From the NCBI GenBank assembly GCA_035293765.1, contig DATGMF010000079.1, positions 62,001 to 126,000 on the forward strand: a stretch of DNA of 64,000 nucleotides. The letters are read 5' to 3'. Shown here piece by piece: positions 1-9,950 of this stretch. A program made the position numbers and the translations under genes. Source of the DNA: DASRHT01 sp035293765 (GTDB lineage Bacteria; Chloroflexota; Ktedonobacteria; Ktedonobacterales; Ktedonobacteraceae). The notes beneath the pieces were generated by a model. It saw nothing but the letters and a program-made list of their open reading frames with translations. It ran no database searches and was not told the origin of the DNA. How positions within the stretch are numbered: position 1 is the stretch's first letter; the number at the start of each line of letters is the position of its first letter.

Positions 1-1
1 A

Positions 2-631
2 AACCACATTTACATGTTGCATGTCGGAGCTGGCTGGACGCTTGGAAGGCTTCCCAGGAGCGCCCGCAGGCTGATGCGACAGTTCGATCCACTGCTGTGC
101 TGGTTAGTTCTGGACGGTTACGGGTTCCATCAAGGCTTTTTCTCCTGGCGTCACTTTATCGATAACCAGGCTCTTCCAGCGCGTCTTTCTGGCGATGCTC
201 TCCATGTTTTTGATCAGGGACTGGGCCGAAGCCTCTGGTTTGTGAGAGGGGCCGATGTTGCTCAAGTTAGCTCCACCATTGATGCGTTTCCTGCAGAACG
301 TAGGGGCGATCTCTGGAGCGGAATCGGACTGGCTTGTGCATATGCAGGCGGAACTGAACGGGGTGCGATAGAGGCGCTCTGTAACGCGGCAGGAAAAGAT
401 CGATGGCACCTTGCGCAAGGGGCAGCCTTCGCGGCGAAAGCCCGGCAAAGAGCAGGGAATCCAGCGCCGCATACTGATCTTGCCTGCAAGGTTTTCAGCG
501 GTCGCTCAAGTGACGAGGCGACAAGACTGACAGATGAATGCTTGAACGATTTACCCCCGGGTGAGCAGGCTTACGCGCTCTGGCGTCTACGATTGCGAAC
601 GCAACTGGCCCAGCAGGATGAACGCGTTTAG
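2..631 (+). CDS. DUF1702 enediyne-cluster protein, C-terminal part (cut by window edge)
   Basis: This is the last 209 residues of a protein whose 5' end lies before the window. The frame is open from base 2 (N-H-I-Y-M-L-H-V-G-A-G-W-T) and aligns along its whole length with the full-length paralogue at 40963-41916: HVGAGWTL/HIGAGWTL, DPLLCWLVLDGYGFHQGFF, DQGLGRSLWFV.GADV and DLWSG.G.ACTYAG are shared. By that comparison roughly 110 residues are missing. DUF1702 proteins (I believe the UnbL group) belong to the conserved enediyne PKS cassette and have no known reaction. It precedes the PKS gene by 120 bases on the same strand, so it is probably co-transcribed. The first ATG in view at base 14 is internal, not a start. 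Family assignment is firm; function is unknown. Confidence 0.85.
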   Translation, partial: NHIYMLHVGAGWTLGRLPRSARRLMRQFDPLLCWLVLDGYGFHQGFFSWRHFIDNQALPARLSGDALHVFDQGLGRSLWFVRGADVAQVSSTIDAFPAERRGDLWSGIGLACAYAGGTERGAIEALCNAAGKDRWHLAQGAAFAAKARQRAGNPAPHTDLACKVFSGRSSDEATRLTDECLNDLPPGEQAYALWRLRLRTQLAQQDERV

Positions 632-751
632 CAAGCTCTTTCAGCTTGTTTCCTTCTGCGCGAAGGGCCTGTATCAACGAAACTGGCTGGCGAGATATGT
701 TCCCGGCTATAAAAGTAACTCTCCAACCCACAATGATGAGGAGAAGTAATT

Positions 752-3700
752 ATGACAGACATTGCTATCGTCGGGATGTCCTGTTGCTATCCTGATGCTC
801 GATCTCCCCAGGAATTATGGGAAAATGTGCTCGCCCAGAGGCAGGCGTTCAGACGCTTTCCTGCTGAACGCCTGCGCATCGAGGACTATTTTTGCCAGGA
901 CGTTAACACACCTGACACAACTTACGCCTCACAAGGAGCATTCATCCAAAACTACGAATTTGATCGTGTGCGTTTCCGCATCTCAGGAAGTGCTTATCGC
1001 TCCAGCGATCTGGCTCACTGGCTGGCTCTAGATATTGCTTCGCAGGCGCTTGCCGATGCGGGCTTCTCGACCCCGGAAAGCTTACCCGCGACGACAACGA
1101 GAGTAGTGGTAGGAAACACGCTGACAGGCGAATTTTCCCGTGCCAATAGTCTGAGGCTGCGCTGGCCGTATGTCCATCGCGTGGTCGAGGCCACATTATG
1201 CCAGGAGGGGTGGAGCGTCGAACAACGCCAGCCTTTTCTTAGAAGACTGGAAGCACTCTATAAAGCGCCTTTTGCTCCTATTGGCGAAGAGACGCTGGCA
1301 GGCGGCCTATCTAATACTATTGCTGGTCGGATTTGTAATTACTTTAACCTTAAAGGTGGAGGATATACTGTCGATGGAGCCTGTGCCTCCTCGCTGCTGG
1401 CTATTGCAACAGCCTGTAGCGCCCTTGCCGCTGGCGAAGCTGATCTAGCCCTAGCTGGGGGAGTTGATCTGAGCCTGGACCCCTTTGAAATCGTGGGGTT
1501 TGCCAAAACCGCCGCCCTCGCTGCTGAAGAAATGCGTGTCTATGATTTGCGCTCTAATGGGTTTATTCCAGGTGAGGGCTGCGGTTTTGTGGCGCTGATG
1601 CGTTACGAGGACGCCCTGGCGCAGCAGAGGCGCGTCTACGCCCTCGTTCGTGGCTGGGGCATCTCTTCAGATGGCAGTGGTGGGATCACGCGTCCAGAGG
1701 CTGAGGGCCAGTTACTCGCTTTGAAGCGGGCCTACCACAAGGCTGGCATTGGTATTGACTCTGTCGAGTACTTTGAAGGGCACGGAACTGGTACCAGCGT
1801 TGGCGATCTTACTGAACTGCAGACGGTTTCTCGTGCGCGTCGGCAGGCGTCGGCCTCAGTTCCTCCAGCGATCATTGGCTCGATCAAGGCTAATATCGGC
1901 CATACCAAAGCTGCAGCAGGTGTAGCGGGATTTATTAAAGCAACGATGGCTCTTTCTACGCAGATCGTTCCACCTATGACCGGAACAGGCCAGCTCCATC
2001 CTGAACTGGCTCATGAACAGGCCGCATTGATGATCCGCTCCACGGGTGCAATCTGGACGAATGATCGTCCATTGCGAGCGGGTGTAAGCGCAATGGGGTT
2101 TGGTGGCATCAATACCCACCTAGTCCTGGAGGGGATCAGTAGCAGACGGCGTACCTCCTTCACAAAACAGGAACACACCTTACTCGCTTCAGCGCAGGAT
2201 GTAGAGCTGATACTGCTATCCGGTCAAAATATCGCGGATATGCATCAACAGGTGGCGCACCTTCTCAGCTTTGCGGCCCGCCTTTCCAAAGCTGAAATCA
2301 CGGATCTGGCGTTGCATTTGCTGCGCACTCTTACGCCTGGGCCTGTGCGTGCTGCCATTGTGGCGGCGAGCCCTGCGGAGTTAACGCGCCGCCTGGAGCG
2401 CCTGCAGACGTTACTTGATGGGAAAGATCAGATTGTTCTCGATTCACATGGGGGAGTATTCTTCGGTAGGGGAGATACTCCTCCGCGCGTGGGATTCCTT
2501 TTCCCTGGGCAGGGCTCACCATCTTATCTGCGAGAAGGTCTGCTGCGCCGTCGCTTTGACTTTGTGCATGATCTTTATCGCAAGGCCAATCTTGCAACGG
2601 GCGGCGATGAGAAAGATACTGCCATCGCTCAACCCGCGATTGTCACCGCTTCTCTGGCATCTCTTCGCATACTTGAGAAACTGGGGATTACTGCTGAAGT
2701 GGGCCTGGGGCATAGCCTGGGAGAACTAACTGCCTTACACTGGGGGGGCGCTTTTGACGAGGATGCTCTGTTGCAATTGGCAACCGTGCGCGGGCAGGTA
2801 ATGGGCTCATTAGGTAGCCCGACTGGAAGCATGGCAAGCTTACTGGCTCCGCGCGAGTTTGTCGATAGCCTTATCGAAGGGGAGCCGATAGTGATCGCGG
2901 GCCTCAATTCCCCGCGCCAGGTGGTCATTTCCGGGGATATGGCTACCGTTACCTCTATTGTTGAGCGAGCCAGGGCAAATCAGATCCGGGCCGTGGTGCT
3001 AAAAGTTTCTCACGCTTTCCACTCTCCGCTGGTTGCCGCCGCTGTCCCGCCTTTGGAGCAATATCTGGAGAACGTAGCATTTCAACCACTGCAGAGATCA
3101 GTGATCTCCACAGTGACTGGCTCTCAAGTGGATCCTGAACGAGATCTCAAAGCTTTACTCTGTGAACAGATTACTGCGCCCGTCCTCTTTATGGATGCAC
3201 TAAAGGCTGCCGCCGCACGCGTTGATCTTTTTATTGAAGTCGGGCCTGGCAAAGTTTTGAGTGGCCTGGCGGGCGAATGCGCCTCGATCCCTGCATTTTC
3301 GCTTGATGCGGATGGTCCATCAATAAAAGGCCTGGTTCAGGTGGTAGGCGCAGCCTTCGCTGCAGGGATACCGCTTCAGACCTCGCTGCTGGCCGAAAAT
3401 AGGTTTAGCCGTCCTTTTGATCTGGATTGGCGGCCTCGCTTCTTTGCTAACCCCTGCGAACAGGCACCACTGCCAGGGACTGAAGTCAGTTTTTCGCGCC
3501 TGGAGGAATTGGATTCTCAGGGACAACTGGCTGTATTGGAGGATGAAGCCCTTCCTGCTCAAACCGAAGAGATCGCTACCATTGATCTTGTGCGTCGTTT
3601 TGTGGCAGAGGCTACAGAACTGCCTGAGCAAGCTATAAGCGATCATCATCGGATGTTAAGCGACCTGCATTTAAATTCTATCAGGGTAGGGCAAATTGTG

Positions 3701-6610
3701 TCTGAGGCTGCTCGCGCACTTGGCCTGATCCCACCGGCGGCGCTCACGGAGTATGCAGATGCCACTCTGGCTGAGATCGCCCAGGCGTTGACGGAATTAA
3801 AGCAAACAGGTGGCACGCAGGAACTGGAAGAATGCATGAGAACTCCAGCAGGCATAGACAGCTGGATCAGAGCTTTTGAGGTGAGCTACATCGAAAAAGC
3901 CTGCCCTCTTGATCTGGTGCTGCTACCTCAACAGCCTCACTCGAACTGGAAAGTTCTGGCCCCGCCCCAGCATCCTTATGCGGAAGATTTGCGAAAGGCG
4001 TGTGCCCACCTTCAGGGCGAAGGAGTGATTGTGTGTTTGCCTCCTCAACCGGGTCAGGAACAGATCCCGCTGCTCTTACAGGGAGTACAGGAGGTGCTGA
4101 GGAGCGAAGAACCTGTATGCTTCGCGCTCGTGCAACACGGTGGTGGCGGAGCAGGAGTGGCACGTACGCTGGCCCTGGAAGCTCCCAGGCATACGGTTTG
4201 CGTCGTTGATGTGCCTGTCGCTCATCCTCGAACAGTGGAGTGGGTAATGACGGAAATACAGGCAGCACGCGGCTATAGCGAAACCATGTATGATGTCGAG
4301 GGAAAACGCCGGGTTCCCATACTCCAGCTTTTTCCTCTGCGGGTCGAAAATAGCTATCCGCTCTCGCTTGGTCCTGCTGATGTTCTCCTTGTGACCGGAG
4401 GCGGGAAGGGCATCGCCGCTGAATGTGCCTTATCCCTGGCGCTTGAAACCGGCGTTCGTCTGGTTCTGCTAGGTCGTTCGCGCCCCTATAAAGATAACGA
4501 GCTAGCGGAAAACCTGCGGCGCTTCGCGGCGGCTGAGATCACCTTCCGCTATATCAGTGCCGACGTGACCAACCTGGCAGATGTCGAGAGGGCGATTAGC
4601 GAAGCAGAGCACACGCTGGGTCCCATCACAGCGATTTTGCACGGAGCTGGTACCAATACACCCAAACTGCTAAGCGAGCTTACCGAGGCAGAGTTTCTGC
4701 AGACGATAGGGCCTAAAGTAGAAGGGTTGAAACTGATCCTGGCGAACATTGACCAGGAAAAGCTGCGTCTGCTCGTCACCTTCGGCTCCGTGATTGCGCG
4801 AACAGGCATGCGAGGCGAGGCGGATTATGCGCTGTCGAACGATTGGTTAGGGGCTCTCACAGAGCGTTTCCAGCTAGAACACCCGGCCTGCCGTTGTCTC
4901 TGTCTGGAGTGGTCCGTCTGGGCAGGTGTGGGGATGGGAGAACGCCTCGGCAGGATAGAGGCGCTGATACGAGAAGGGATTATGCCCATTGCTATCGATA
5001 AGGGAATTGCCAGTTTCCGTACCCTGCTAAATCATCGCCTGCCGGGGGCGCGTGTCATCGTGACCAATCGCTTCGGTATGACCCCAACATTGCAGATGAG
5101 CATTCCCGATCTGCCATTCTTACGCTTCCTGGAGCAGCCGCGAGTCCATTATCCGGGAATTGAACTGATCGCCGATGTCGAGCTATCCGTGGCTACAGAT
5201 CCCTATCTGGAAGATCATAGATTTCGCGGTGAACGCTTACTTCCGGCTGTAACGGGGCTAGAAGCGATGGCGCAAATCGCGATGGGGGTGACAGGCAACA
5301 AGCAGCTACCATGTTTTGAGCAGGTACAATTAACCCGCCCCATTGTGGTACCGGAAAGAGGTTCTCTGAAGATCCGCCTGGCTACGCTGATCACCGAGTC
5401 CGGGAAGGTCGATGTGGTGGTGCGCAGTGAAGAGACGGGCTTTCAAGTCGATCATTTTCGTGCTACCTGTCGCTTTGGGACACAACCTTTTGAGCAGTGC
5501 GAGCAGGTGGAGGGCTTACCCGTGCTTGTGGCGGGACAAAGCCAGCGGATCCCACTTGATCCTGCCAGCGATCTGTATGGAACCTTGCTTTTCCATAAAG
5601 GACGCTTCCAACGCGTACGTGGCTACCTGCATTTGCGAGCAACCGAATGTATCGCGGAAATTACGCCATTTACTGAAGAGTCTTTCTTTGCACATTACTT
5701 GCCCTCAGAACTGGTACTTGGTGATTTCGCGGCTCGTGATGCCGTCATCCATTGTATTCAGGCTTGTATTCCTCAAGGACAGCTTTTACCTGTGGCAATT
5801 GAGGAGGTACGCTTTATTTCGTGCCTTCACGAGATGGGGCAGCCATACTTTGTCTATGCCAAAGAGCGCAGCAGAGTCGGCGATCTCTTTACCTACGACG
5901 TAGAGGTTCGGACGGCTCAGGGACAGGTGCGGGAACAGTGGCGGGGGCTTCAACTGCGGCAAGTCGAAGTGATCCAGCCACAAACGACCTGGAATGAAAC
6001 CCTGTTAGGGCCATATATGGAACGCAAACTCAACGATTTCTTGTCCGAGACCACTTTCTCCCTCATCATCCAGCGCTATAGCGACCAGGAGCGGCAAGGG
6101 AGAAGCGATCAGGCGTTCCAGTGCCTACTGGGGTCTAATCAGCAGGTGCAAAGACGGCTAGATGGTAGGCCCGCATTGATGGAACGACTTTCCCCAACCC
6201 TGTCGGCCTCGCATCATACCCATTTCACTCTCGCCGTTGCCAGTCAGCGCGTAGTTGGCTGCGATATTGAAGCCATTGCCAATCGGCCTCCTTTGCTCTG
6301 GCAAGACTTGCTGGGTACGGAACGCTGGCAATTAGCTTCGTTTCTCACCTCCCAAGCGAGTGAAGATCTGGATACTGCGGCGACGCGCCTGTGGGCGGCC
6401 GGTGAATGTCTGAAGAAAGCGGGCGCGATGGTCAATGTTCCACTCCGCTTTGGAGCGAGAAAAGGCGATGGCTGGATACTGCTTAAGGCTGGATCGTTTC
6501 TCATATCCACCTATATCGCGCAGGTGCAAGGTGAAAAGAGCCGCCTGGTTTTCGCCATCTGCTCCGAAGTTAAGGACAGCGCTGAGATGGAGCGAGCTAT
6601 CAGGCGTTAG
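752..6610 (+). CDS. pksE: Iterative type I enediyne polyketide synthase (PKSE)
   Basis: 1952 residues, the usual size and single-module layout of enediyne PKSs, which build a linear polyene precursor on their own carrier domain. Visible order: ketosynthase with Cys211 (DGACASS), His344 (GHGTGTSVGD) and a later KANIGHTKAAAGV motif; acyltransferase with Ser655 in GHSLGE; an internal carrier domain with Ser976 in DLHLNSIRVGQ, the enediyne-type signature; ketoreductase with its nucleotide motif TGGGKGI near 1215; dehydratase with His1489 in EDHRFRG; and an integral C-terminal phosphopantetheinyl transferase (VGCDIEA with Asp1838; WAAGECLKKAG). The start follows GAGGAGAAG. It is 46 bases ahead of the thioesterase gene, as in other enediyne cassettes. 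All recognised catalytic residues are present, so it should be active. Whether the product has a 9- or 10-membered core cannot be read from the sequence. Confidence 0.96.
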   Translation: MTDIAIVGMSCCYPDARSPQELWENVLAQRQAFRRFPAERLRIEDYFCQDVNTPDTTYASQGAFIQNYEFDRVRFRISGSAYRSSDLAHWLALDIASQALADAGFSTPESLPATTTRVVVGNTLTGEFSRANSLRLRWPYVHRVVEATLCQEGWSVEQRQPFLRRLEALYKAPFAPIGEETLAGGLSNTIAGRICNYFNLKGGGYTVDGACASSLLAIATACSALAAGEADLALAGGVDLSLDPFEIVGFAKTAALAAEEMRVYDLRSNGFIPGEGCGFVALMRYEDALAQQRRVYALVRGWGISSDGSGGITRPEAEGQLLALKRAYHKAGIGIDSVEYFEGHGTGTSVGDLTELQTVSRARRQASASVPPAIIGSIKANIGHTKAAAGVAGFIKATMALSTQIVPPMTGTGQLHPELAHEQAALMIRSTGAIWTNDRPLRAGVSAMGFGGINTHLVLEGISSRRRTSFTKQEHTLLASAQDVELILLSGQNIADMHQQVAHLLSFAARLSKAEITDLALHLLRTLTPGPVRAAIVAASPAELTRRLERLQTLLDGKDQIVLDSHGGVFFGRGDTPPRVGFLFPGQGSPSYLREGLLRRRFDFVHDLYRKANLATGGDEKDTAIAQPAIVTASLASLRILEKLGITAEVGLGHSLGELTALHWGGAFDEDALLQLATVRGQVMGSLGSPTGSMASLLAPREFVDSLIEGEPIVIAGLNSPRQVVISGDMATVTSIVERARANQIRAVVLKVSHAFHSPLVAAAVPPLEQYLENVAFQPLQRSVISTVTGSQVDPERDLKALLCEQITAPVLFMDALKAAAARVDLFIEVGPGKVLSGLAGECASIPAFSLDADGPSIKGLVQVVGAAFAAGIPLQTSLLAENRFSRPFDLDWRPRFFANPCEQAPLPGTEVSFSRLEELDSQGQLAVLEDEALPAQTEEIATIDLVRRFVAEATELPEQAISDHHRMLSDLHLNSIRVGQIVSEAARALGLIPPAALTEYADATLAEIAQALTELKQTGGTQELEECMRTPAGIDSWIRAFEVSYIEKACPLDLVLLPQQPHSNWKVLAPPQHPYAEDLRKACAHLQGEGVIVCLPPQPGQEQIPLLLQGVQEVLRSEEPVCFALVQHGGGGAGVARTLALEAPRHTVCVVDVPVAHPRTVEWVMTEIQAARGYSETMYDVEGKRRVPILQLFPLRVENSYPLSLGPADVLLVTGGGKGIAAECALSLALETGVRLVLLGRSRPYKDNELAENLRRFAAAEITFRYISADVTNLADVERAISEAEHTLGPITAILHGAGTNTPKLLSELTEAEFLQTIGPKVEGLKLILANIDQEKLRLLVTFGSVIARTGMRGEADYALSNDWLGALTERFQLEHPACRCLCLEWSVWAGVGMGERLGRIEALIREGIMPIAIDKGIASFRTLLNHRLPGARVIVTNRFGMTPTLQMSIPDLPFLRFLEQPRVHYPGIELIADVELSVATDPYLEDHRFRGERLLPAVTGLEAMAQIAMGVTGNKQLPCFEQVQLTRPIVVPERGSLKIRLATLITESGKVDVVVRSEETGFQVDHFRATCRFGTQPFEQCEQVEGLPVLVAGQSQRIPLDPASDLYGTLLFHKGRFQRVRGYLHLRATECIAEITPFTEESFFAHYLPSELVLGDFAARDAVIHCIQACIPQGQLLPVAIEEVRFISCLHEMGQPYFVYAKERSRVGDLFTYDVEVRTAQGQVREQWRGLQLRQVEVIQPQTTWNETLLGPYMERKLNDFLSETTFSLIIQRYSDQERQGRSDQAFQCLLGSNQQVQRRLDGRPALMERLSPTLSASHHTHFTLAVASQRVVGCDIEAIANRPPLLWQDLLGTERWQLASFLTSQASEDLDTAATRLWAAGECLKKAGAMVNVPLRFGARKGDGWILLKAGSFLISTYIAQVQGEKSRLVFAICSEVKDSAEMERAIRR

Positions 6611-6656
6611 TTGCTGGAAACGATCTATCAGGTCCATACAGGAAAGGAGGAAAGCG

Positions 6657-7079
6657 GTGCGAGCCTATGAATATCAGCATGTGGTTGGATTTGAAGAGAC
6701 CAACCTGGTGGGAAATGTGTACTACGTCAATCATCTTCGGTGGCAGGGTCGTTGCCGCGAGATGTTCTTACGAGACCATGCCCCTGAAGTGTTAGCCGAA
6801 CTAGAGCGCGGGCTGGCTCTGGTGACTGTTCGCTGCTCCTGCGAGTATGCGGCGGAACTGCTTGCATTTGATCGAGTGCTTATCCAGATGCGCCTGGGTG
6901 CCTTCATTCAGAATCGCATTACCCTCTTGTTTGAATACTGGCGACAGCAAGGGCAGGCAACGGAACTAATCGCGCGAGGCGAGCAACAGATTGCCTGTAT
7001 GCGGCGGGAAGGAGAAAAGATGGTGCCAACTCCTGTTCCTTCCGCTCTGCAAGAAGCTTTGAAGCAGTATATGCACTGA
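6657..7079 (+). CDS. Enediyne-type hot-dog thioesterase (SgcE10/TEBC-like)
   Basis: 140 residues starting at GTG 6657, six bases after a perfect AAAGGAGG; upstream extension is possible but has no better start. The N-terminus Y-E-Y-Q-H-V-V-G-F-E-E-T-N-L-V-G-N-V-Y-Y matches the acyl-CoA thioesterase fold used to release the polyene from the enediyne PKS carrier domain. EETNLVGNVYYVNHLRWQGRCRE holds the region where 4-hydroxybenzoyl-CoA-thioesterase relatives carry their catalytic loop. It lies directly after pksE, its usual partner, and probably shares its transcript. Cytosolic, no signal peptide. Assignment rests on motif and position together. Confidence 0.93.
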   Translation: MRAYEYQHVVGFEETNLVGNVYYVNHLRWQGRCREMFLRDHAPEVLAELERGLALVTVRCSCEYAAELLAFDRVLIQMRLGAFIQNRITLLFEYWRQQGQATELIARGEQQIACMRREGEKMVPTPVPSALQEALKQYMH

Positions 7080-7129
7080 TCATTCTTCGATCTGGCAGAT
7101 TTATGCGTAGAGAAAGGATTAGATTGTTC

Positions 7130-8929
7130 ATGGAGCAGATTCACAAAGGCACAAGCCGACGTCAGATGTTCAAGTATATAGGGCAGGCCGGTCTTGGCAT
7201 CGCAACGATCTCGGCTATTGGACTGGCGAGTCGCAGTAACTGGTTTGCAAAGCTACTGAACGGCGCCTCGCAGGCTCCTACATTTCCAGCGTTCCGTCTC
7301 CAGGAGCTTTCTCACAAAGCAGGCGTGGCGGTCACTCATCAGAAAGTGCTGCTCGACCATCAACTTGACAATATCATGCCCTGGATGGCCTCTGTTGGCG
7401 CTGCGGTCGCTGCAGCCGATTATAACAACGATGGTTTCATCGATGTCTTTGTTTCCTCTTCAGGCCGCAATACGCCCTGTCATCTTTTCCGCAATAATCA
7501 CGATGGCACCTTTACGGATGTAGCTGTCCAGGCGGGTATTGCCGATCTGAATAGAGAAGGTGGGGTGATGGATGCGGTCTGGGGTGATTTTGATAATGAT
7601 GGTTGGCCCGACCTGTATATCGTCAAGTGGAGCGCGCCCAACCGTCTTTTCCGCAATAATCACGACGGCACCTTTACAGATGTGACCAGAGAATCAGGCA
7701 CTGGTGACATCGCCAATGGCAACGCCGCGATCTGGTTTGATTATAACGGTGATGGTTTGTTGGATCTCTACGTTGGGAACTACTTCCCGACAGGCGCTGA
7801 CCTCTGGAATTTGCACACGACAAAGATCATGCACAACGACTTTGAGCATGCCCGTAATGGTGGACCCAATGTGCTGTATCGCAACAACGGCGATGGGACA
7901 TTTACGAACGTGGCACCTCAACTAGGTGTTGATGACACAGGGTGGACGCTGGACGTCGGTGCCTGCGACCTGTTTAACACGGGGCATATGGATCTCTACC
8001 TGGCCAACGATTTCGGTCAGGATATGATCTACAAGAACAACGGCAATGGCACCTTCACCAATATAACTGCTCACGCTCTGCCTATCGATACGCGCAAAGG
8101 TATGAACGTGGACTTTGCCGATCTTGATGGAGATGGCTACCCAGATATCTATGTTTCTAACATCACCAAACCTGGCTATCTCGTCGAGGGCAACTTTCTC
8201 TGGCGCAACAATCGCGATGGGACATTCACCGATCAGGCTCCAGCCCTGGGAGTCGATCAGGCTGGCTGGAGTTGGGCGGCAAAGTTCGTCGATCTGGATA
8301 ACGATGGTGAGATGGAGATCGTGGTGCTTAACGGTTTTGTCTCGGCTGGACCCGGTGACTATTGGTTCCAGCTCGGTACGATGGCAACCACCCCTGGCCT
8401 GGTGATTGAGGATGCCAAAAACTGGCCACCGATTGGCAATAACAGTATTTCGGGTTATGAGCGTTCCCGCCTCTATGTCAAACAAGGGAATGGTTATGCT
8501 GATATAGCCGAGCAGGCCGGTCTCACCGATCTCTATGATGGACGTGGGCTCTGTATCGCGGATTATGATAATGACGGCTTGCCAGAGCTCTTTGTGGCTA
8601 ATCAAGGGGCCCCCTTCCAACTGTACAAGAATACTCCACAACCTCGTAACCACTGGCTTGGCCTGCGCCTGATCGGCACCGGTCGCTCTAATCGAGATGC
8701 CATCGGGGCGCGAGTAACAGTTACGGCCAATGGGCGACGCTGGGTGAAATGGGTTGATCCGGGCAGTGGCTATGCTTCGCAATCAGACCGCCGCCTGATC
8801 TTTGGTCTTGGCAAGCTCACCGCCATTGACTCTCTTGAGATTCGCTGGCCCGATGGGCGAATAGAGAGCACGCAAGAGCTTCCAATAGATCGCTATCACA
8901 CGTTAAAAGAAGGAGAGATCACTGCATGA
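7130..8929 (+). CDS. unbV: UnbV-like FG-GAP repeat protein with ASPIC/UnbV C-terminus, Tat signal
   Basis: About 599 residues from ATG 7130 (AAAGGA lies 11 bases upstream; ATG 7103 is an alternative with no ribosome site). The N-terminus has a twin-arginine signal (SRRQMFK followed by a hydrophobic stretch), so a folded protein is predicted outside the membrane. The body is a beta-propeller made of FG-GAP/VCBS repeats, each carrying a calcium-type loop such as DYNNDGFIDVF, DFDNDGWPDLY, DLDGDGYPDIY and DNDGEMEIV, alternating with a LFRNNHDGTFTDV module. The last 80 residues (NHWLGLRLIGT, GARVTV, FGLG, LEIRWPDG) are the ASPIC/UnbV domain. UnbV is a conserved enediyne-cassette member of unknown role. 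Its stop overlaps the next start by ATGA, implying translational coupling. Confidence 0.9.
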   Translation: MEQIHKGTSRRQMFKYIGQAGLGIATISAIGLASRSNWFAKLLNGASQAPTFPAFRLQELSHKAGVAVTHQKVLLDHQLDNIMPWMASVGAAVAAADYNNDGFIDVFVSSSGRNTPCHLFRNNHDGTFTDVAVQAGIADLNREGGVMDAVWGDFDNDGWPDLYIVKWSAPNRLFRNNHDGTFTDVTRESGTGDIANGNAAIWFDYNGDGLLDLYVGNYFPTGADLWNLHTTKIMHNDFEHARNGGPNVLYRNNGDGTFTNVAPQLGVDDTGWTLDVGACDLFNTGHMDLYLANDFGQDMIYKNNGNGTFTNITAHALPIDTRKGMNVDFADLDGDGYPDIYVSNITKPGYLVEGNFLWRNNRDGTFTDQAPALGVDQAGWSWAAKFVDLDNDGEMEIVVLNGFVSAGPGDYWFQLGTMATTPGLVIEDAKNWPPIGNNSISGYERSRLYVKQGNGYADIAEQAGLTDLYDGRGLCIADYDNDGLPELFVANQGAPFQLYKNTPQPRNHWLGLRLIGTGRSNRDAIGARVTVTANGRRWVKWVDPGSGYASQSDRRLIFGLGKLTAIDSLEIRWPDGRIESTQELPIDRYHTLKEGEITA

Positions 8930-9945
8930 AACTGACGATTAACAGGCGAGATGAGGAGCTCAAGACAGTCTCCCAGCCTTCGCCGCGTTCGCGCTTCCTG
9001 CGTCGCACAACGTTTGTTGTGCTACTAGTGTTGGTGTGTCTACTTATTGCAGCAGGTGGGTATTTGCTCTTCCTTCCGCATGTGCAGCCGCTTGCCCTTC
9101 CAACCCTACCAGCGAAGCTTACCGATTCTGACATTGGCCTGGCAGGTTGGCATGACTACCAGCTTCCGCTACCAGCTCATCCACTGAACGATCCGCGTTT
9201 ACCGGCAACGCCTCAGGTAAGTGCGCCTCTTGCTCTGCTGGAAGACGCTGCTGGTCAGGAACTGCTTCACCAGGGGCTGCTTGATCGTGGGTTGGCATAT
9301 CTGCGTGCTGCGGCCCAATCCGCTCCCGATAATTTGCGTTACAACAATGATTATCGTGTGGCTTTGCGCGATCACCAGCGTTATGCTGACGAAGAAAGCT
9401 ACTTTTCGCAGTTAGTACAGCATGTCAAGACTGCTAACACAACTATCAGCCTTGCACTCACCTACGTTGATGAGATGCGTGCCTGCCCCAAGCCTCCCGA
9501 TGGGCTGGTCTGCCAGGCACAGGACTCCTCTCGTTCAATTAGCATCCTTGATGAAGTGCTGGCTGAGCATCCCTATAACATCGTTGCGCGCTACGCTCGC
9601 GGGCTGAATCACCTTTACTGGCCAAGTTTAATGGGTCATCTTCCTAAAGCACAGACCGACCTTCAGTACGCTGTTGCCCTGACGCATCCACTCTCGACTA
9701 TCAGTCAGGCATTTACTCCTCTTGCCTATACCGCGCTTGGCGACGTCTTTGCTAAGGATGGTCAGGTAGAGAAAGCTCGCAATGTTTGGTTAAACGGCAA
9801 AGAGATAGTCTCCAGCTCATCTCTGCTGGACGCCCGGCTCAATATTGCGCAAAGCCAACTTGTCGATGCCGAAAACACTACGCTGCGCGGTCTGGGCGTG
9901 TATGTCGATACCGATGTCGCTATATTCTGGCAGGCTGGGAGGTAA
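8926..9945 (+). CDS. Membrane-anchored TPR-like protein of the enediyne cassette
   Basis: 339 residues. The start overlaps the unbV stop by four bases (ATGA). Residues about 25-50 form one transmembrane helix (TTFVVLLVLVCLLIAAGGYLLF) after a basic, Ser/Pro-rich cytoplasmic end, so the rest faces outward. The remainder is helical, with tetratricopeptide-like units: EDAAGQELLHQGLLDRGLAY followed by LRAAAQSAPDN, then LDEVLAEHPYNIVARYARGL, and LAYTALGDVFAKDGQVEKA. It sits between UnbV (predicted exported propeller) and UnbU (polytopic membrane protein) with 5 bases to the latter, suggesting an envelope complex of the three. That complex is inference; no enzymatic motif is visible. Confidence 0.7.
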   Translation: MKLTINRRDEELKTVSQPSPRSRFLRRTTFVVLLVLVCLLIAAGGYLLFLPHVQPLALPTLPAKLTDSDIGLAGWHDYQLPLPAHPLNDPRLPATPQVSAPLALLEDAAGQELLHQGLLDRGLAYLRAAAQSAPDNLRYNNDYRVALRDHQRYADEESYFSQLVQHVKTANTTISLALTYVDEMRACPKPPDGLVCQAQDSSRSISILDEVLAEHPYNIVARYARGLNHLYWPSLMGHLPKAQTDLQYAVALTHPLSTISQAFTPLAYTALGDVFAKDGQVEKARNVWLNGKEIVSSSSLLDARLNIAQSQLVDAENTTLRGLGVYVDTDVAIFWQAGR

Positions 9946-9950
9946 CTGTT

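Noticed and set aside
7460..8600. Repeated DNA units in unbV looking like a tandem repeat or CRISPR-like array
   Set aside because: The repeats are divergent coding units for FG-GAP propeller blades (HDGTFTDV modules); there is no constant repeat-spacer pattern, and no CRISPR array was seen anywhere in the window.
7922..8782. 286-codon minus-strand frame opposite unbV
   Set aside because: It is the shadow of the repetitive FG-GAP codons (GAT/AAC rich), with no ribosome site or known domain.
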